DNA from: Bedellia somnulentella
Taxonomy: Eukaryota > Arthropoda > Insecta > Lepidoptera > Bedelliidae
Length of the DNA stretch: 64,000 nucleotides
NCBI GenBank assembly: GCA_963576735.1
Contig: OY755186.1
Location: forward strand, 16,417,970 to 16,481,969
Reading direction: 5' to 3'
Shown here: one piece after another, positions 36,101-39,932 of the stretch
How positions within the stretch are numbered: the stretch's first letter is position 1
How the letters are laid out: the number at the start of each line of letters is the position of its first letter
Program-made: the position numbers and the translations under genes
Notes under the pieces: generated by a model
Database searches by the model: none
What the model was told of the DNA's origin: nothing
What the model saw: only the letters and a program-made list of their open reading frames with translations

Positions 36101-37137
36101 GCTTGAGTAAACGTGGGTACTTTGTATATACTTGGTACCATGTTTTTCATGTATTTTGTTCTTTTCAGTCTTGAAATAAATTTGAGTGTTTTAAGCCCTG
36201 TGTGAAGCAATGTTTTTGGATATGTGAAAAAAAAATACTTTTTTAGTATGTGTGTTTGACCACTTTATATGAAATAAAAATATACACTCCCGCTCTTAAA
36301 ATAAGCACTTATACATATTAAAGTAAAACATTTTTGCACTTCACAAAAGATATAATTTCCATCCGCTACTGTGTGCGTATGCCGCTCTGTGTGTGTGTGT
36401 GTGTGATTTTTATCTAGTCTACACTTTTTTTATAATTTATTTCGCTAGTCTTACTTGATTACCTTCCTACTATTATTTCTAGTTGTTGAATCACCAGAAA
36501 TTAAATATAAATATCCTAAAATTATTGAGGGTGTAATGATTAAAAAACTGATGCCTCACCTTTTTGGGACAATTTTCTACGGATGAAGTTCGAATATAAT
36601 TACCAACATTATTCGTTATCATAATTAACCTAAAAGGCATAAAAAATATCAACCTGTTAAACTTTGATTCAAACTTAACTTAATATGGCAAAATTGATCA
36701 AGAGTCATTCAATAGCTGTCCAGTTGTGTCCAAAAATAATCTGATTACTTTTCACAGTTGCCAGTTTGATTCCCGGTATGGACTTAACAGTGACGACTCG
36801 TCTAACCCCCAGTCCACGAGACATCAGCCCAGCTCTGGCCATAGCACTGCCTCTGATGAAGTCAGTCAACATAGTGCCCGCGCAATGCTTCGAAAACCTA
36901 GCTTACCATTTAGACAAACACGAAGACACAAAAACACCAAGCCAGCAATCAACAGCCAGCGACAACACAATGAAAATTGATAACTTCAACACCGAATTTT
37001 ACACCGAAAAAAACGAAAACGAAGAAAGAATAGACGCTAAAACACCTTTACTCAAAAATCATAAAATCGAATCTTTAGATGAGTCATTACTCAGAGAGAG
37101 TAAAATTGAAAAGCGTAAATCTTCGGCTTCAACGTAA
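3050..37137 (+). CDS. Shaw: Voltage-gated K+ channel, Shaw/Kv3 family, 5'-partial, six exons
   Basis: Pore-forming subunit of a tetrameric voltage-gated potassium channel of the plasma membrane, expected in neurons. The six exons join in frame (intron phases 0, 0, 0, 1, 1) to 543 visible residues and a TAA stop. Order: C-terminal half of T1 (residues 1-~85) with HX5CX20CC zinc ligands; S1 (~105-123); an S1-S2 loop with N-glycosylation sequons at about 136 and 143; S2 (~157-179); S3 (~192-211); S4 (~229-249) with basic residues about every third position; S5 (~259-279); P-loop with TVGYGD (307-312); S6 with the PVP hinge (338-340); then a ~190-residue cytoplasmic tail. The T1 and membrane core match insect Shaw as I remember it. 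The start codon and first T1 exon(s) are upstream of the window. All introns are GT-AG. Assignment to Shaw rather than Shab, Shal or Shaker rests on the [11 protein letters not shown]1 signature and the S1 sequence. Confidence 0.95.
3300..3555 (-). mobile_element. Family E repeat with internal tRNA-like core
   Basis: Contains an intact tRNA-like cloverleaf at 3328-3400 on the - strand and a shared flank to 3555 that includes CCTACCTCCGAATTTTAACT. It lies in the first visible Shaw intron, 130 bp after the exon. Copies at 7677, 15710, 19810, 53170, 53425, 61186 and 63515 share pieces of the unit. Confidence 0.75.
3328..3400 (-). tRNA. tRNA-like sequence, probably a pseudo-tRNA of family E
   Basis: 73 nt on the - strand with a 7-bp acceptor stem (GACACTG/CAGTGTC), D arm TAGCTCAGTTGGCAGAGC (box A), and T arm GCGGG-TTCGAAC-CCCGC (box B). 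The anticodon arm fails: only four pairs (CGGG/CCCG) can form, around an eight-base loop GGCGTATA, so no standard anticodon can be read. The same core recurs in other family E copies. I read it as a repeat-borne tRNA relic, not a working tRNA gene. Confidence 0.5.
4058..4340 (+). mobile_element. Family F tRNA-headed SINE
   Basis: The head begins TGCCTCCGTGG and carries a box B match, GGTTCGATCCC. The body includes TGCTTCGGAGGGCACGTTAA and TACTATTACGGTAGTAGT, and it ends AGCCCCTAGGTGGGGAC and GGGCTGTGAG. ATATCAA occurs on both sides, a possible short TSD. The second full copy is at 60693 and a diverged one at 42762. Confidence 0.75.
4341..5214. other. Unassigned intronic DNA
   Basis: AT-rich first-intron sequence. 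I see no gene-like frame, RNA or repeat here. Confidence 0.5.
5215..6125 (+). repeat. Repeat C, interrupted by a hAT-like element
   Basis: The outer parts, 5215-5584 and 6094-6125, match the reverse complement of 11332-11722 over about 390 bp, from TTTAGTTTATCGCGATTTC to CTGTAATTCTAAAAGATATT. The inner 509 bp are absent from the second copy. The family is unrecognised, and I see no coding potential or clear terminal inverted repeats of its own. Confidence 0.8.
5585..6093. mobile_element. hAT-like non-autonomous DNA transposon
   Basis: 509 bp with ~30-bp terminal inverted repeats. The left end is CTTAGATAAAAATAAAAGAA...GATGCGGC; the right end read in reverse is the same bar a two-base deletion. 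It is flanked by an exact 8-bp TSD, TTTGGATC (5577-5584 and 6094-6101). The empty site, with one TTTGGATC, is the other copy of repeat C near 11354. Eight-base TSDs are typical of hAT elements. No transposase frame is present. Confidence 0.85.
6667..7000 (+). mobile_element. Family D tRNA-derived SINE, middle degraded
   Basis: The head GTGAGTAGAACACTGTTTATCGTGCA and GGGTTTAAATCTCGGC is at 6675-6735. The 3' end, GTTCAGAAGTTATAGCACCT to GGCGTGAACG, is at 6935-6990. About 110 bp between are unlike other copies, so this may be one copy with a replaced centre or two fragments. Confidence 0.6.
7215..7445 (+). mobile_element. Family A, subfamily a, internal deletion
   Basis: TGTAGTGTCAGCTTTGAATA joins directly to GGGTGTACGTAAGAGGCGAC, dropping about 20 bp of the usual head. 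It ends in ATATGTATGTATGTATTG. Subfamily a is marked by GGTGGGTGTACGTAAGAGGC and GATGCGGTTGGAGACCCATC. Confidence 0.8.
7677..8025 (+). mobile_element. Family E repeat with inverted ends
   Basis: Starts with an inverted copy of its own 3' segment (AAGGAAAGAAAAATTTCAAC, ACACAGGCG), then AATATGTGATAGTTAGGCG, a tRNA-like core at 7880-7952, the direct tail CGAAATTTTTCTTTCC, and CATGAGGTTTTCATGAAC. The two ~30-bp arms can pair, so the unit is bounded by inverted repeats. It looks like a fold-back arrangement rather than an ordinary SINE. Confidence 0.7.
7880..7952 (+). tRNA. tRNA-like core of family E (pseudo-tRNA)
   Basis: GACACGG pairs with CTGTGTC; box A is TAGCTCAATTGG and the T arm GCGGGTTCGAATCCCGC. 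The D stem is damaged (GGCAATAGC for GGCAGAGC), and the anticodon loop has eight bases, as in the copy at 3328. Confidence 0.4.
8026..8470. other. Unassigned intronic DNA
   Basis: AT-rich, no supported feature. A piece at 8355-8420 (GATCGCCACTTCTACGATCT, then CGTTCACGTCCATCAATC) resembles family B in reverse and may be an eroded LINE fragment. Confidence 0.4.
8471..8722 (+). mobile_element. Family A, subfamily a, full length
   Basis: Runs from TGTGTAGTGTCGG to GAGTGTAAATATGTATGTAT. No clear TSD was picked out by eye. Confidence 0.88.
8723..9470. other. Unassigned intronic DNA with short simple repeats
   Basis: Includes (TTTA)n near 9209-9227 and (CCA)n near 9233-9247. No gene or element was recognised. 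Confidence 0.5.
9472..9598. mobile_element. Short GC-rich inverted-repeat element
   Basis: About 127 bp with ends CACACTGAGCCCGCCGGGTC and, in reverse, CACAATGGGCCCGTCGGATC. GTCGGCGA-type motifs follow in both arms. It is far more GC-rich than its surroundings, which suggests a MITE, but I cannot define a TSD or the superfamily. Confidence 0.5.
10127..10303 (+). mobile_element. Family D SINE, 5'-truncated
   Basis: From TAGCCATGTGACAGTGTATT through ATAGGCCTGCCCCCTATCAC to CCTTCGGGGATAAAGGGCGT and GAACGTTTATG. It sits between two ~34-bp direct repeats (10082-10114 and 10353-10386, ~90% alike), which may be an unusually long TSD. Confidence 0.75.
10621..10866 (+). mobile_element. Family A, full length, slightly diverged
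   Basis: Starts TGTGTTGTGTCGACTTAG and ends TGATTATATGTATATATG. There is a six-base insertion around 10690-10705 (TATTAGGAGTAGGGCTTC). Confidence 0.83.
11165..11331 (-). mobile_element. Family A, 5'-truncated at repeat C
   Basis: The (TATG)n tail is at the left end; the element stops at GCCCAAAAATCCC, where repeat C begins, so ~75 bp of the head are missing. Confidence 0.8.
11332..11722 (-). repeat. Repeat C, uninterrupted copy
   Basis: Reverse-complement counterpart of 5215-6125 without the 509-bp hAT-like insertion, and therefore its empty-site reference. It lies exactly between two family A copies in the same orientation, so one of the three arrived in another. Confidence 0.82.
11723..11969 (-). 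mobile_element. Family A, subfamily a
   Basis: From ACATACATACATACATATTC to the eroded head CTAAGGTAACACTGCAC. Inserted directly at the edge of repeat C. Confidence 0.85.
12290..12528 (-). mobile_element. Family A, subfamily b, with TSD
   Basis: Flanked by GGGGAATGTT on both sides (12280-12289 and again from about 12532), a 10-bp TSD supporting target-primed insertion. Confidence 0.88.
12790..14025 (+). pseudogene. Jockey-like LINE 3' fragment, reverse-transcriptase C-terminus
   Basis: Two overlapping frames (12796-13428 and 13338-13667) form the end of a non-LTR retrotransposon ORF2. The first has [20 protein letters not shown], then [24 protein letters not shown] and [10 protein letters not shown], which are post-catalytic motifs of Jockey/CR1-type enzymes. 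The second continues [26 protein letters not shown] and [12 protein letters not shown] frame change near 13400 breaks the reading frame. A 3' UTR follows, with an AATAAA at about 13998 and a (GAATAT)n tail. The element is 5'-truncated, so the polymerase core is absent. Confidence 0.85.
14336..14586 (+). mobile_element. Family A, subfamily b, 67 bp upstream of Shaw exon 14654
   Basis: Flanked by ATTTAAACTG on the left and ATTTAAACCG on the right, an imperfect TSD. It ends only 67 bp before the exon, close to where the branch point and polypyrimidine tract should lie. Confidence 0.9.
14654..14848 (+). CDS. Shaw: Shaw coding exon: T1 end to pre-S1 linker
   Basis: The 195-nt, 65-codon exon has acceptor TTGTTACAG and donor AAG|GTTGGT. 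Translation begins [20 protein letters not shown] and ends [10 protein letters not shown], the segment linking T1 to S1 in Shaw proteins. The donor is weaker than consensus at +3 to +5 (GTTGGT), but only this join preserves the K-I-I-G boundary with the next exon. Family A elements lie 67 bp upstream and about 42 bp downstream, so the exon is tightly bracketed by repeats. Confidence 0.95.
14891..15021 (+). mobile_element. Family A, 5'-truncated, just after Shaw exon 14654
   Basis: The 3' half only, from CACCAAAAACCTTTATTTTA to GAGTATATATATGTATG, starting about 42 bp after the splice donor. Confidence 0.8.
15141..15511 (-). mobile_element. Family D tRNA-derived SINE, full length
   Basis: On the - strand the head is GTGATAGCCCAGTGGGTAGA (box A TAGCCCAGTGGG), then GTTCAAATCCTGGG (box B), then a ~270-bp body with two CACGTGA/TACGTGA sites, then CGGCGTGAACGTTTATG and a (TTATG)n tail. 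Boxes A and B at tRNA-like spacing identify a tRNA-derived, pol III-type SINE. Confidence 0.88.
15710..15835 (+). mobile_element. Family E fragment with tRNA-like core
   Basis: The tRNA-like core at 15722-15794 lacks the first bases of the acceptor stem (GAAACGG for GACACGG). Box A is TAGCTCAATTGG and box B GGTTCGAATCC. The usual tail CGAAATTTTTCTTTCCC follows. Confidence 0.65.
16285..16432 (+). repeat. Left copy of a ~148-bp direct duplication
   Basis: Matches 16687-16831 with about nine substitutions and small indels, from ACATATATATAATACATA to ATACTCAAGACA. The two copies flank a single family A element. Confidence 0.92.
16439..16686 (+). mobile_element. Family A, subfamily a, inside a long direct duplication
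   Basis: Full-length copy ending in (TATG)4. The 148-bp and 145-bp copies of one sequence abut it on each side. Confidence 0.92.
16687..16831 (+). repeat. Right copy of the ~148-bp direct duplication
   Basis: Starts immediately after the (TATG)n tail and ends ACTCAAGACA, matching 16285-16432. Confidence 0.92.
17335..17585 (+). mobile_element. Family A, subfamily b
   Basis: GTGTAGTGTCGGCTTGGAAT to GTATGTATGTATGTATG. Full length. Confidence 0.88.
18056..18163 (-). mobile_element. Family B, RTE-like LINE 3' end
   Basis: On the - strand: AGAGTTGTTCACCAGGATCG, GTGGCGATCAATAGTCTCTG, CCTACCCCAATGGGAAATAA, then GGCGTGAGTATAAG. It matches the last ~80 bp of the LINE seen more fully at 23966. Confidence 0.7.
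18382..18763 (-). mobile_element. Family D SINE, near full length
   Basis: Head on the - strand GTGATAGCTCAGTGGGTAGA; 3' end at 18382. An extra ~40 bp at 18645-18690, including TTTTCATGAACAAAAT, resembles a scrap of family E. Confidence 0.82.
19134..19388 (+). mobile_element. Family A, old diverged copy
   Basis: GTGTTGTTTCGGCTTAGAAT at the head; the 3' block is eroded to CTCTAGCTACCCCATC and TATATATGTATGCATAC. Confidence 0.7.
19495..19625 (+). repeat. Degenerate interspersed repeat with GACAGA...GGACAGA motif
   Basis: Contains CTGGTGACAGATAGACGGAC and ATTGGGCCCCGTTTAAC. A related stretch lies at 48655-48835. I recognise the pattern as a widespread insect repeat but cannot assign a superfamily. 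Confidence 0.45.
19810..19908 (-). mobile_element. Family E fragment
   Basis: TTTTTGTTCATGAAAACCTC, AATAAAAGGAAAG and ACAGGCGGGATTCGAAC: the tail plus half of the T arm. It is cut about 15 bp before a family A tail. Confidence 0.65.
19923..20178 (-). mobile_element. Family A, subfamily a
   Basis: Full length from ATACATACATACCTACATAC to CGACACTACACAGC. Confidence 0.88.
20190..20268 (+). mobile_element. Family D SINE, short 3' fragment
   Basis: AGGTGATATTAATGTCAAGT, GTACCTCTGCCATCCCTTTG. Only the last ~80 bp remain. Confidence 0.5.
20328..20406 (-). mobile_element. Family A 3' fragment
   Basis: ACATACATATACTCAAGTC and CCCAAAAAGGAGAAGACAGA, a short 3' piece of subfamily c type (GCTTTAGAGCTAGAAACTCC). 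Confidence 0.6.
20875..20991 (-). mobile_element. Family A internal fragment, subfamily c
   Basis: GATAGGGGACAAGATGATAG, AAAGTATCGTTAGTGATGG, and CCGAATCGCCCAAAACTA. The tail is missing. Confidence 0.55.
21128..21203 (+). mobile_element. Family A 3' fragment
   Basis: GACTGAGCAATTTCTAATTC, CACCCCTACATGGGATCTAT, and AGCCTTGAATA. Diverged. Confidence 0.5.
21603..21776 (+). mobile_element. Family A, subfamily c, 3'-truncated
   Basis: Subfamily c is marked by CACGGGTGTCGTAAGAGGCG and ACGATACTTTATTTC. The copy lacks its 3' third. Confidence 0.75.
21837..22077 (+). mobile_element. Family A, subfamily b, with TSD
   Basis: ATATAGTTA occurs on both sides (left from 21826, right from 22076), a 9-bp TSD. 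Confidence 0.88.
22122..22219 (+). mobile_element. Family A 3' half, subfamily c
   Basis: ATCAACTTCCAAATGTGGCT through CTCTTTTTGGGATTTATGG to GTATGTATGTATG. Truncated at its 5' side. Confidence 0.72.
22329..22577 (-). mobile_element. Family A, subfamily a
   Basis: Full length. AGCAAAATTTA before it and AGCAAAACTTA after it form an imperfect TSD. Confidence 0.88.
22578..23187. other. Unassigned intronic DNA
   Basis: No supported gene. A 30-bp scrap of family A head lies at 23037-23068 (TTCTTAGAATATCACTACCC). Confidence 0.4.
23188..23432 (-). mobile_element. Family A, subfamily a
   Basis: Full length from ACATACATACATATACTCAC to CCGATACTACACAGC. The open frame across it is fortuitous. Confidence 0.87.
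23433..23965. other. Unassigned intronic DNA
   Basis: AT-rich; nothing recognised. Confidence 0.5.
23966..24247 (-). pseudogene. Family B: RTE-like LINE ORF2 C-terminus and 3' UTR
   Basis: The most complete family B copy. On the - strand it codes for a hydrophilic C-terminal peptide with [18 protein letters not shown] and [20 protein letters not shown], then PNGN and a stop. A ~25-bp 3' UTR ending in (TATG)n follows directly. The A/DR.xWR pattern near the end is typical of RTE-clade ORF2 C-termini. Everything upstream of the peptide is lost by 5' truncation. Confidence 0.78.
24248..25432. other. Unassigned intronic DNA
   Basis: Long AT-rich stretch of the second visible Shaw intron; no supported gene, RNA or repeat. 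Confidence 0.5.
25433..26390. repeat. Degenerate interspersed repeat, class uncertain
   Basis: Begins ACTAGTGGATCATCCCAGC and TTCGCACGGGTAG, and carries AATCCGTCGAGTAGTTTTTG and (ACAGACGG)-like repeats near 26250. It ends TTATTATAAGTATAGAT. The layout recalls Helitron-like or other widespread lepidopteran elements, but no terminal signature is decisive. Confidence 0.4.
26391..26985 (-). mobile_element. Family A-like copy split by a Harbinger-like element
   Basis: TATTCACGGCTTTAA before the insertion continues as TAAGCCCCAAAATAGGGGTA and AGGGTAACCAGAACTCC after it. The same uninterrupted junction, CACGGCTTTAAGCCCCAAAA, is at 27009-27028 in the next copy. Confidence 0.75.
26406..26911. mobile_element. 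PIF/Harbinger-like non-autonomous transposon
   Basis: 506 bp with 15-bp perfect terminal inverted repeats GGCAGTTGTCCCACC/GGTGGGACAACTGCC and a TAA TSD (26403-26405 and 26912-26914). A three-base TAA/TTA TSD is diagnostic of PIF/Harbinger. It is GC-richer than its surroundings. Inside, 26680-26868 encodes a 62-residue peptide with an acidic run ([20 protein letters not shown]), possibly the remnant of an element gene; the DDE catalytic region is absent. Confidence 0.85.
27001..27256 (-). mobile_element. Family A, old diverged copy
   Basis: TATATTCACGGCTTTAAGCC at the 3' block, GGTGATGGGTTCCAAGCTAA in the middle and CCAATCCGATGCTACAGAGC at the head. Confidence 0.65.
27274..27522 (-). mobile_element. 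Family A, subfamily a, with TSD
   Basis: TTTACAAATGCAT precedes the tail and recurs after CACTACACAG, a 13-bp TSD. About 185 bp upstream of the Shaw core exon. Confidence 0.9.
27571..27636 (+). mobile_element. Family B LINE 3' terminal scrap
   Basis: GTAGCGATTGATAAACCCTG, ACTACCCCAATGGGAACTAA, TGGCGTGGGCATA. It ends about 70 bp before Shaw exon 27708. Confidence 0.6.
27708..28388 (+). CDS. Shaw: Shaw coding exon: S1 through start of S6
   Basis: This 681-nt, 227-codon exon carries the channel core. S1 starts [17 protein letters not shown]; the sequons are NYT and NQS; the S4 sensor contains [10 protein letters not shown]; the pore helix and filter read [20 protein letters not shown]. The acceptor is GTTCCAG and the donor GGT|GTAAGT, phase 0. 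The frame stays open 62 codons past the donor to a stop at 28575, so intron retention would give a channel ending in an altered S6; that is only a possibility. Confidence 0.97.
28589..28973. other. Shaw intron, unassigned part
   Basis: An AT-rich ~385-bp stretch of the 585-bp intron. I see no element copy; a short imperfect direct repeat (CATCGGACATCCGAAATTCA and CATCGGTCATTTGAAATTCA) lies at 28869 and 28931. Confidence 0.5.
28974..29109 (+). CDS. Shaw: Shaw coding exon: S6 and proximal tail
   Basis: The 136-nt exon has acceptor TGCACCAG and donor ATTC|GTGAGT, phase 1. It encodes [20 protein letters not shown], with the PVP hinge of S6, followed by a basic juxtamembrane stretch containing KLPKKRRRV. 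The 585-bp intron before it is the shortest in the gene and shows no clear transposon copy. Confidence 0.95.
29214..29461 (-). mobile_element. Family A, subfamily a, with TSD
   Basis: GGCAAAAAA precedes the tail and follows the head (CACTACACGGCAAAAAATA), a TSD of about 9 bp. Confidence 0.87.
29625..29889 (+). mobile_element. Family A, subfamily a, with TSD
   Basis: TACTATTTTTGT lies at 29601-29612 and directly after the tail. A 12-base non-templated-looking stretch (GTACTATACTAG) separates the left TSD from the element head. An extra ACTATAACTAAAACTAACCT is present near 29750. Confidence 0.87.
30061..30296 (+). mobile_element. Family A, subfamily a, without TATG tail
   Basis: Full head and body; the tail is replaced by GAGTATATGAGATGAGAGGA, so the microsatellite has been lost or changed. 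Confidence 0.86.
30571..30928 (-). mobile_element. Family D SINE, near full length
   Basis: Head on the - strand CGTGATAGCTCAGTAGCTAG (box A damaged) and TATTCTAATCCCGGG; 3' end at CGTAAACGATTG. Confidence 0.82.
30929..31699. other. Shaw intron, mostly unassigned
   Basis: Contains an eroded family D head on the - strand at 31197-31283 (ATTGGTGTATGTCCCAGTCA, CCCACTGAGCTTACAAG). The rest shows nothing clear. Confidence 0.45.
31700..31974 (+). mobile_element. LINE 3' UTR (family I) with (TTTC)n tail
   Basis: AATTCAGTGCTTTTTTGCTG to ACCTTTAATAGCAAATAAAT and ACTTTTCTTTCTTTCTTTC. Its two ends recur on the - strand at 61757-61830 and 60603-60677. AAATAAATAA just before the tail resembles a poly(A) signal. 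Confidence 0.65.
32000..32229 (-). mobile_element. Family A, subfamily c
   Basis: ATACAGAAATATACTCGCAG to GGTAGTGACATTCTAAGC. Ends ~200 bp before the Gly/Pro-rich Shaw exon. Confidence 0.82.
32239..32303 (+). mobile_element. Family A 3' terminal fragment
   Basis: GCGAAGCTCTGGCTACCCCT and GGCCGTGAGTAAATGTATG, 5'-truncated. Opposed to the preceding copy, which could form a hairpin. Confidence 0.7.
32431..32553 (+). CDS. Shaw: Shaw coding exon: Gly/Pro-rich cytoplasmic tail
   Basis: The 123-nt exon has acceptor AATGCTCAG and donor ATGG|GTAAAT, phase 1 at both ends, so skipping it would keep the frame. It completes the split Arg codon and encodes [20 protein letters not shown] followed by [20 protein letters not shown]. 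It is GC-rich against the surrounding intron, as the other exons are. Symmetrical phase and low complexity make it a candidate alternative exon; nothing here tests that. Confidence 0.88.
32983..33218. mobile_element. MITE with ACGTGACAACG terminal inverted repeats
   Basis: About 236 bp. The left end is ACGTGACAACGACTTTGATT; the right end in reverse is ACGTGACAACGTCTTATAAA. Both then reach a TTGG(T). It is GC-rich, with TCTCTCTCGCTCTTAGGCGG and CACTCGCTCTCATTGTGAGC. Superfamily and TSD cannot be fixed by eye. Confidence 0.65.
33219..33981. other. Unassigned intronic DNA
   Basis: Last visible Shaw intron; AT-rich with no feature recognised. Confidence 0.5.
33997..34210 (-). mobile_element. Family A, subfamily b, with 15-bp TSD
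   Basis: CAAAAGTCAGAACAT at 33982-33996 and again, exactly, at 34211-34225. The head is shortened by ~35 bp (TACGATCACTACACTGCTGA). Confidence 0.92.
34578..34864. mobile_element. MITE with ~95-bp inverted arms
   Basis: The left arm from ATGTCGCACTCTCAGTTGAA, GAGGCTCAAGTCAAAAATAA is repeated in reverse at the right end as CATCGCACTCTCAGAACGAA, GAGGCTCATGTCAAAAATAG. Identity continues through ATATTGAGT and AGAGAGRCATAAAAA. The centre is ~80 bp. It looks like a fold-back-type non-autonomous DNA transposon. Confidence 0.75.
35150..35290 (+). mobile_element. Family B LINE 3' end
   Basis: AGAATAAAAGAGCATGTATG, GAAGCAAGAGAGGTTTGTCA, TGGCGATCGATAGTCTCTGC, GGCGTGAGTATAAGTAAGTA. The tail is (TAAG)n rather than (TATG)n. 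Confidence 0.75.
35627..35873 (-). mobile_element. Family A, subfamily a, with 13-bp TSD
   Basis: CACCATTTTATTT at 35614-35626 and 35875-35887. Confidence 0.92.
35888..36757. other. Shaw intron end; (GT)n microsatellite
   Basis: Mostly unassigned. A (GT)9 tract lies at 36388-36405. Confidence 0.5.
36758..37137 (+). CDS. Shaw: Shaw terminal coding exon
   Basis: The acceptor TTTTCACAG at 36749-36757 gives a phase-1 continuation (Val split across the junction), then [20 protein letters not shown] and a Ser/Thr/Lys-rich hydrophilic tail ending KRKSSAST and TAA at 37135. A second AG at 36763-36764 would put the exon out of frame. There are 125 residues after the split codon and no recognised domain. 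Serines and threonines beside basic residues near the end could be kinase targets, but that is inference. Confidence 0.88.
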
Positions 37138-37863
37138 CAATAATCAATTTGATTGCAGCTAAAAAGTTATGTTCTTTTAAGACCGATAGCGCTTAAAAGG
37201 CTGCGTTGAGGATATTAAAAGCAAGAATATTTCAGTAGCAAGCTTATTCGGCAAACACTTTTTGATTTTAAAGCGCTAATTGCCAGCGGAGAGCTATTTC
37301 GCAAGATTGAGAACTTCTTAAGAAATGTTATTGAGAATAATTTAGGGCTGGACTCGAATGACTCAATGGGGTCTTTGTGCTCGAGTGAAATGAGTTTTAC
37401 GTATTTGTGCTACATAATTTTTATTTCTAAGAAATCGTTTAAGTCTGCTTCGTTCTAAATGTATTTGGTATTTTTTGCGGCCTCAATATTTGGTTTTTAT
37501 AGGCTGATATTGAATAATGCGATTGTAAATATTTACTGAAATTTATTTACTTAAGGTTTGCTTTTGGTTCTATGAGTTTTTGATAGAATAATTTTAAGCT
37601 AGAATGCGTATAAAATGTTTCACGCTATATTAAAGGCAAAGTAGATTTTATAATAAATATTACTTGAGATTTGTATTTTATTGAAACCATTACATATTTT
37701 GTTTAGTATGTTTTTTATGGAGATAAAGTTTTGATTTGTCCTCTGGAGAAACAATTTGATTTATACGAGTATATATTGTTACATTGTACTTCATGAAGTA
37801 TTGTGTTTTACTTCTTAACCAATGATTTTATCTACAAAAAATCAAGCCGTTAGTTCGAATAAA
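37138..37863 (+). other. Putative Shaw 3' UTR with AATAAA signals
   Basis: AT-rich DNA following the TAA stop, free of recognisable repeats. AATAAA hexamers lie at 37652 and 37858; either could direct polyadenylation. The 3' end cannot be fixed from sequence alone. Confidence 0.4.
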
Positions 37864-38074
37864 TATTAAATTAAGTCATCATAACTTAATATTAAGTATA
37901 AATACTTACATATGAAAGTTTTGAAAATTTACCTATGTATAATGTTTAACTTAACTTAAGAAAACGAAAGGCCGTGATAGATTTAAGATATATGCAATTC
38001 TATTTTTATTTAAAAGCCTACATATATTCACGACTAATGTTGACAAGAGGATAAAAAACATGCTGAATCTTTAA

Positions 38075-38529
38075 AGGTGCTCCCTCATAGGGAGCATTCG
38101 CGTGTAATGTACATACATACATACATATACTCACGGCTATAAATCCCTAAAAGGGGTAGCCAGAGCTGAGGAATTAGAAATTCCTCAGCCACTTTTGGAA
38201 GTTGAGTGGGGAAAGATGGTAGAATAAAGGTTGTTGATGGTGATGGGTCTCCAACCGCATCGCCCAAAAATCCCTTAAAAAGCCCCAAGTCCGTTAGTCG
38301 CCTCTTACGTACACCTACCGGAAGAAATGGGGTAGTGCTATTCTAAGCCGACACTACACAGCGTGTAATGTAATGTTACAGATTTGAGCATTACATCAGT
38401 GAAGGAGGAAAACCGAGCATTACAATGCGCACCTTGTAATGATTATATGAATGATTGTATGAATTATATGCGAATGCTTATCAGTCAGGGAAGTATTATT
38501 GTAATGTAAGTTCCGGTGAGGGAGCACCT
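38075..38529. mobile_element. Harbinger-like MITE carrying a nested family A copy
   Basis: Terminal inverted repeats AGGTGCTCCCTCA/TGAGGGAGCACCT and a TAA TSD (38072-38074 and 38530-38532). Without the nested family A copy it would be about 190-205 bp. TTAA is also present on both sides, but then the inverted repeats no longer match to their first base, so TAA fits better. Confidence 0.72.
38112..38361 (-). mobile_element. Family A, subfamily a, nested in the MITE
   Basis: TSD CGTGTAATGTA at 38101-38111 and 38362-38372. The insertion is younger than the surrounding MITE. Confidence 0.92.
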
Positions 38530-38532
38530 TAA

Positions 38533-39881
38533 AGTTATTAGTATATTTAAAAACAAGTTTCTCAGTTTTCCTATTGCTGTAATCTGTCAAATAAAATTGG
38601 AGGCTGTATGGTGATTGGTTAATTATAAACAGCTGTCCAATAACAGTTTTTGATTAATACATTTTAAGCAGACCTGTTATATGAGAACTGCATCTAGGCA
38701 ACGACTAAAACTCATTTTTCTAGAAATTTAGTGCTTCGAATATGGTGGCTAAATAAACTTGCTTGAAAATCAAATATTAATGCAATGTGGAGAGTTTATA
38801 TAGAAATGGTATTTATTTTTATTTGCTAAAACCTTTATACATGAAATAAGTAATCCAACCTAATACCTTATCAACTTAAAAGTCTTAATATATAAATTTA
38901 TATTATCAATATTTATTTGCTGCAAATTCGTTACCTTCTGATTAAAAAAGCGGTAAAAAAGTGCAGTATTGAGTATATAATATTTATTTTAGTCTATAAG
39001 GACAAAGCACACAAAGAAGTTAGCATCTAAAAAAGTATAATTTAATGTCTCGTGGTAATATTCACTATCTCGATGAAATATTCAAATATAACACTCATAA
39101 AAATATCATCCAAGATAGAGAAAAAAAAACATATTCAATTTTTAAATGTGTCGCTCCGGTGGGATTCAAACCCGCGATATCCGGATTAAGTAGCACAAAA
39201 CCACGGGCGTCGTTATATTGCTTTAAAATAAATAACGGAGTAAAAAAATAATTTTATATTTTTACTGTCGTGTGAACAAAATTAAAAACGCTATGTTTTC
39301 CATACAAATATAAAAAATAAGAATATGAATACACCACCATGAAAATTTAGTCGATACTTTGATAAAAATAATACTTTATAAGTCACCGAAACATTTGATT
39401 TATTATTTTACTTAACTATAATTTTACTACTATTTCTTTTGATAAATAATAATAATTTGACCCGAAGAAAATGTCAAGTGTTCCATACATTTTGGCCAAA
39501 TAGTGTTTTTGTACCAAGACGAAGATTTTTTTGTGACTTTATCGTTCAACTTACGGGATCACATTGGGAATCAAATGACAAATTAATTAAAATAAAAAGA
39601 CCCAGTGTTTTACAAAATGTATTAAAACACAAAAACAATTCATTTAAAACACATTTTATTTTGAAACTATACTGCCTACTAATTATTTATTTTATCGTTC
39701 CCATACAATTAAACATATCACAATAGCTCTTTAGAAGATCACCATGTAAATATAGCTTACGATTTTGGCCTCAAACACAAAATCTCATTTTCACCAATGA
39801 GTTAAATGAAAAGCGACTATATATTATAAATATGTATAGGGTACGAATGTTATTACATGTAGTTGGCTTTTTGCCTATTTT

Positions 39882-39932
<51 letters not shown>

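Noticed and set aside
36726..36980. Alternative frame over the terminal Shaw exon
   Set aside because: Out of frame with the upstream exons; the other frame continues the channel tail and ends in a clean stop.
39439..39726. 95-residue frame as a gene
   Set aside because: Composition is what AT-rich DNA gives by chance; no domain, splice context or homology was recognised.
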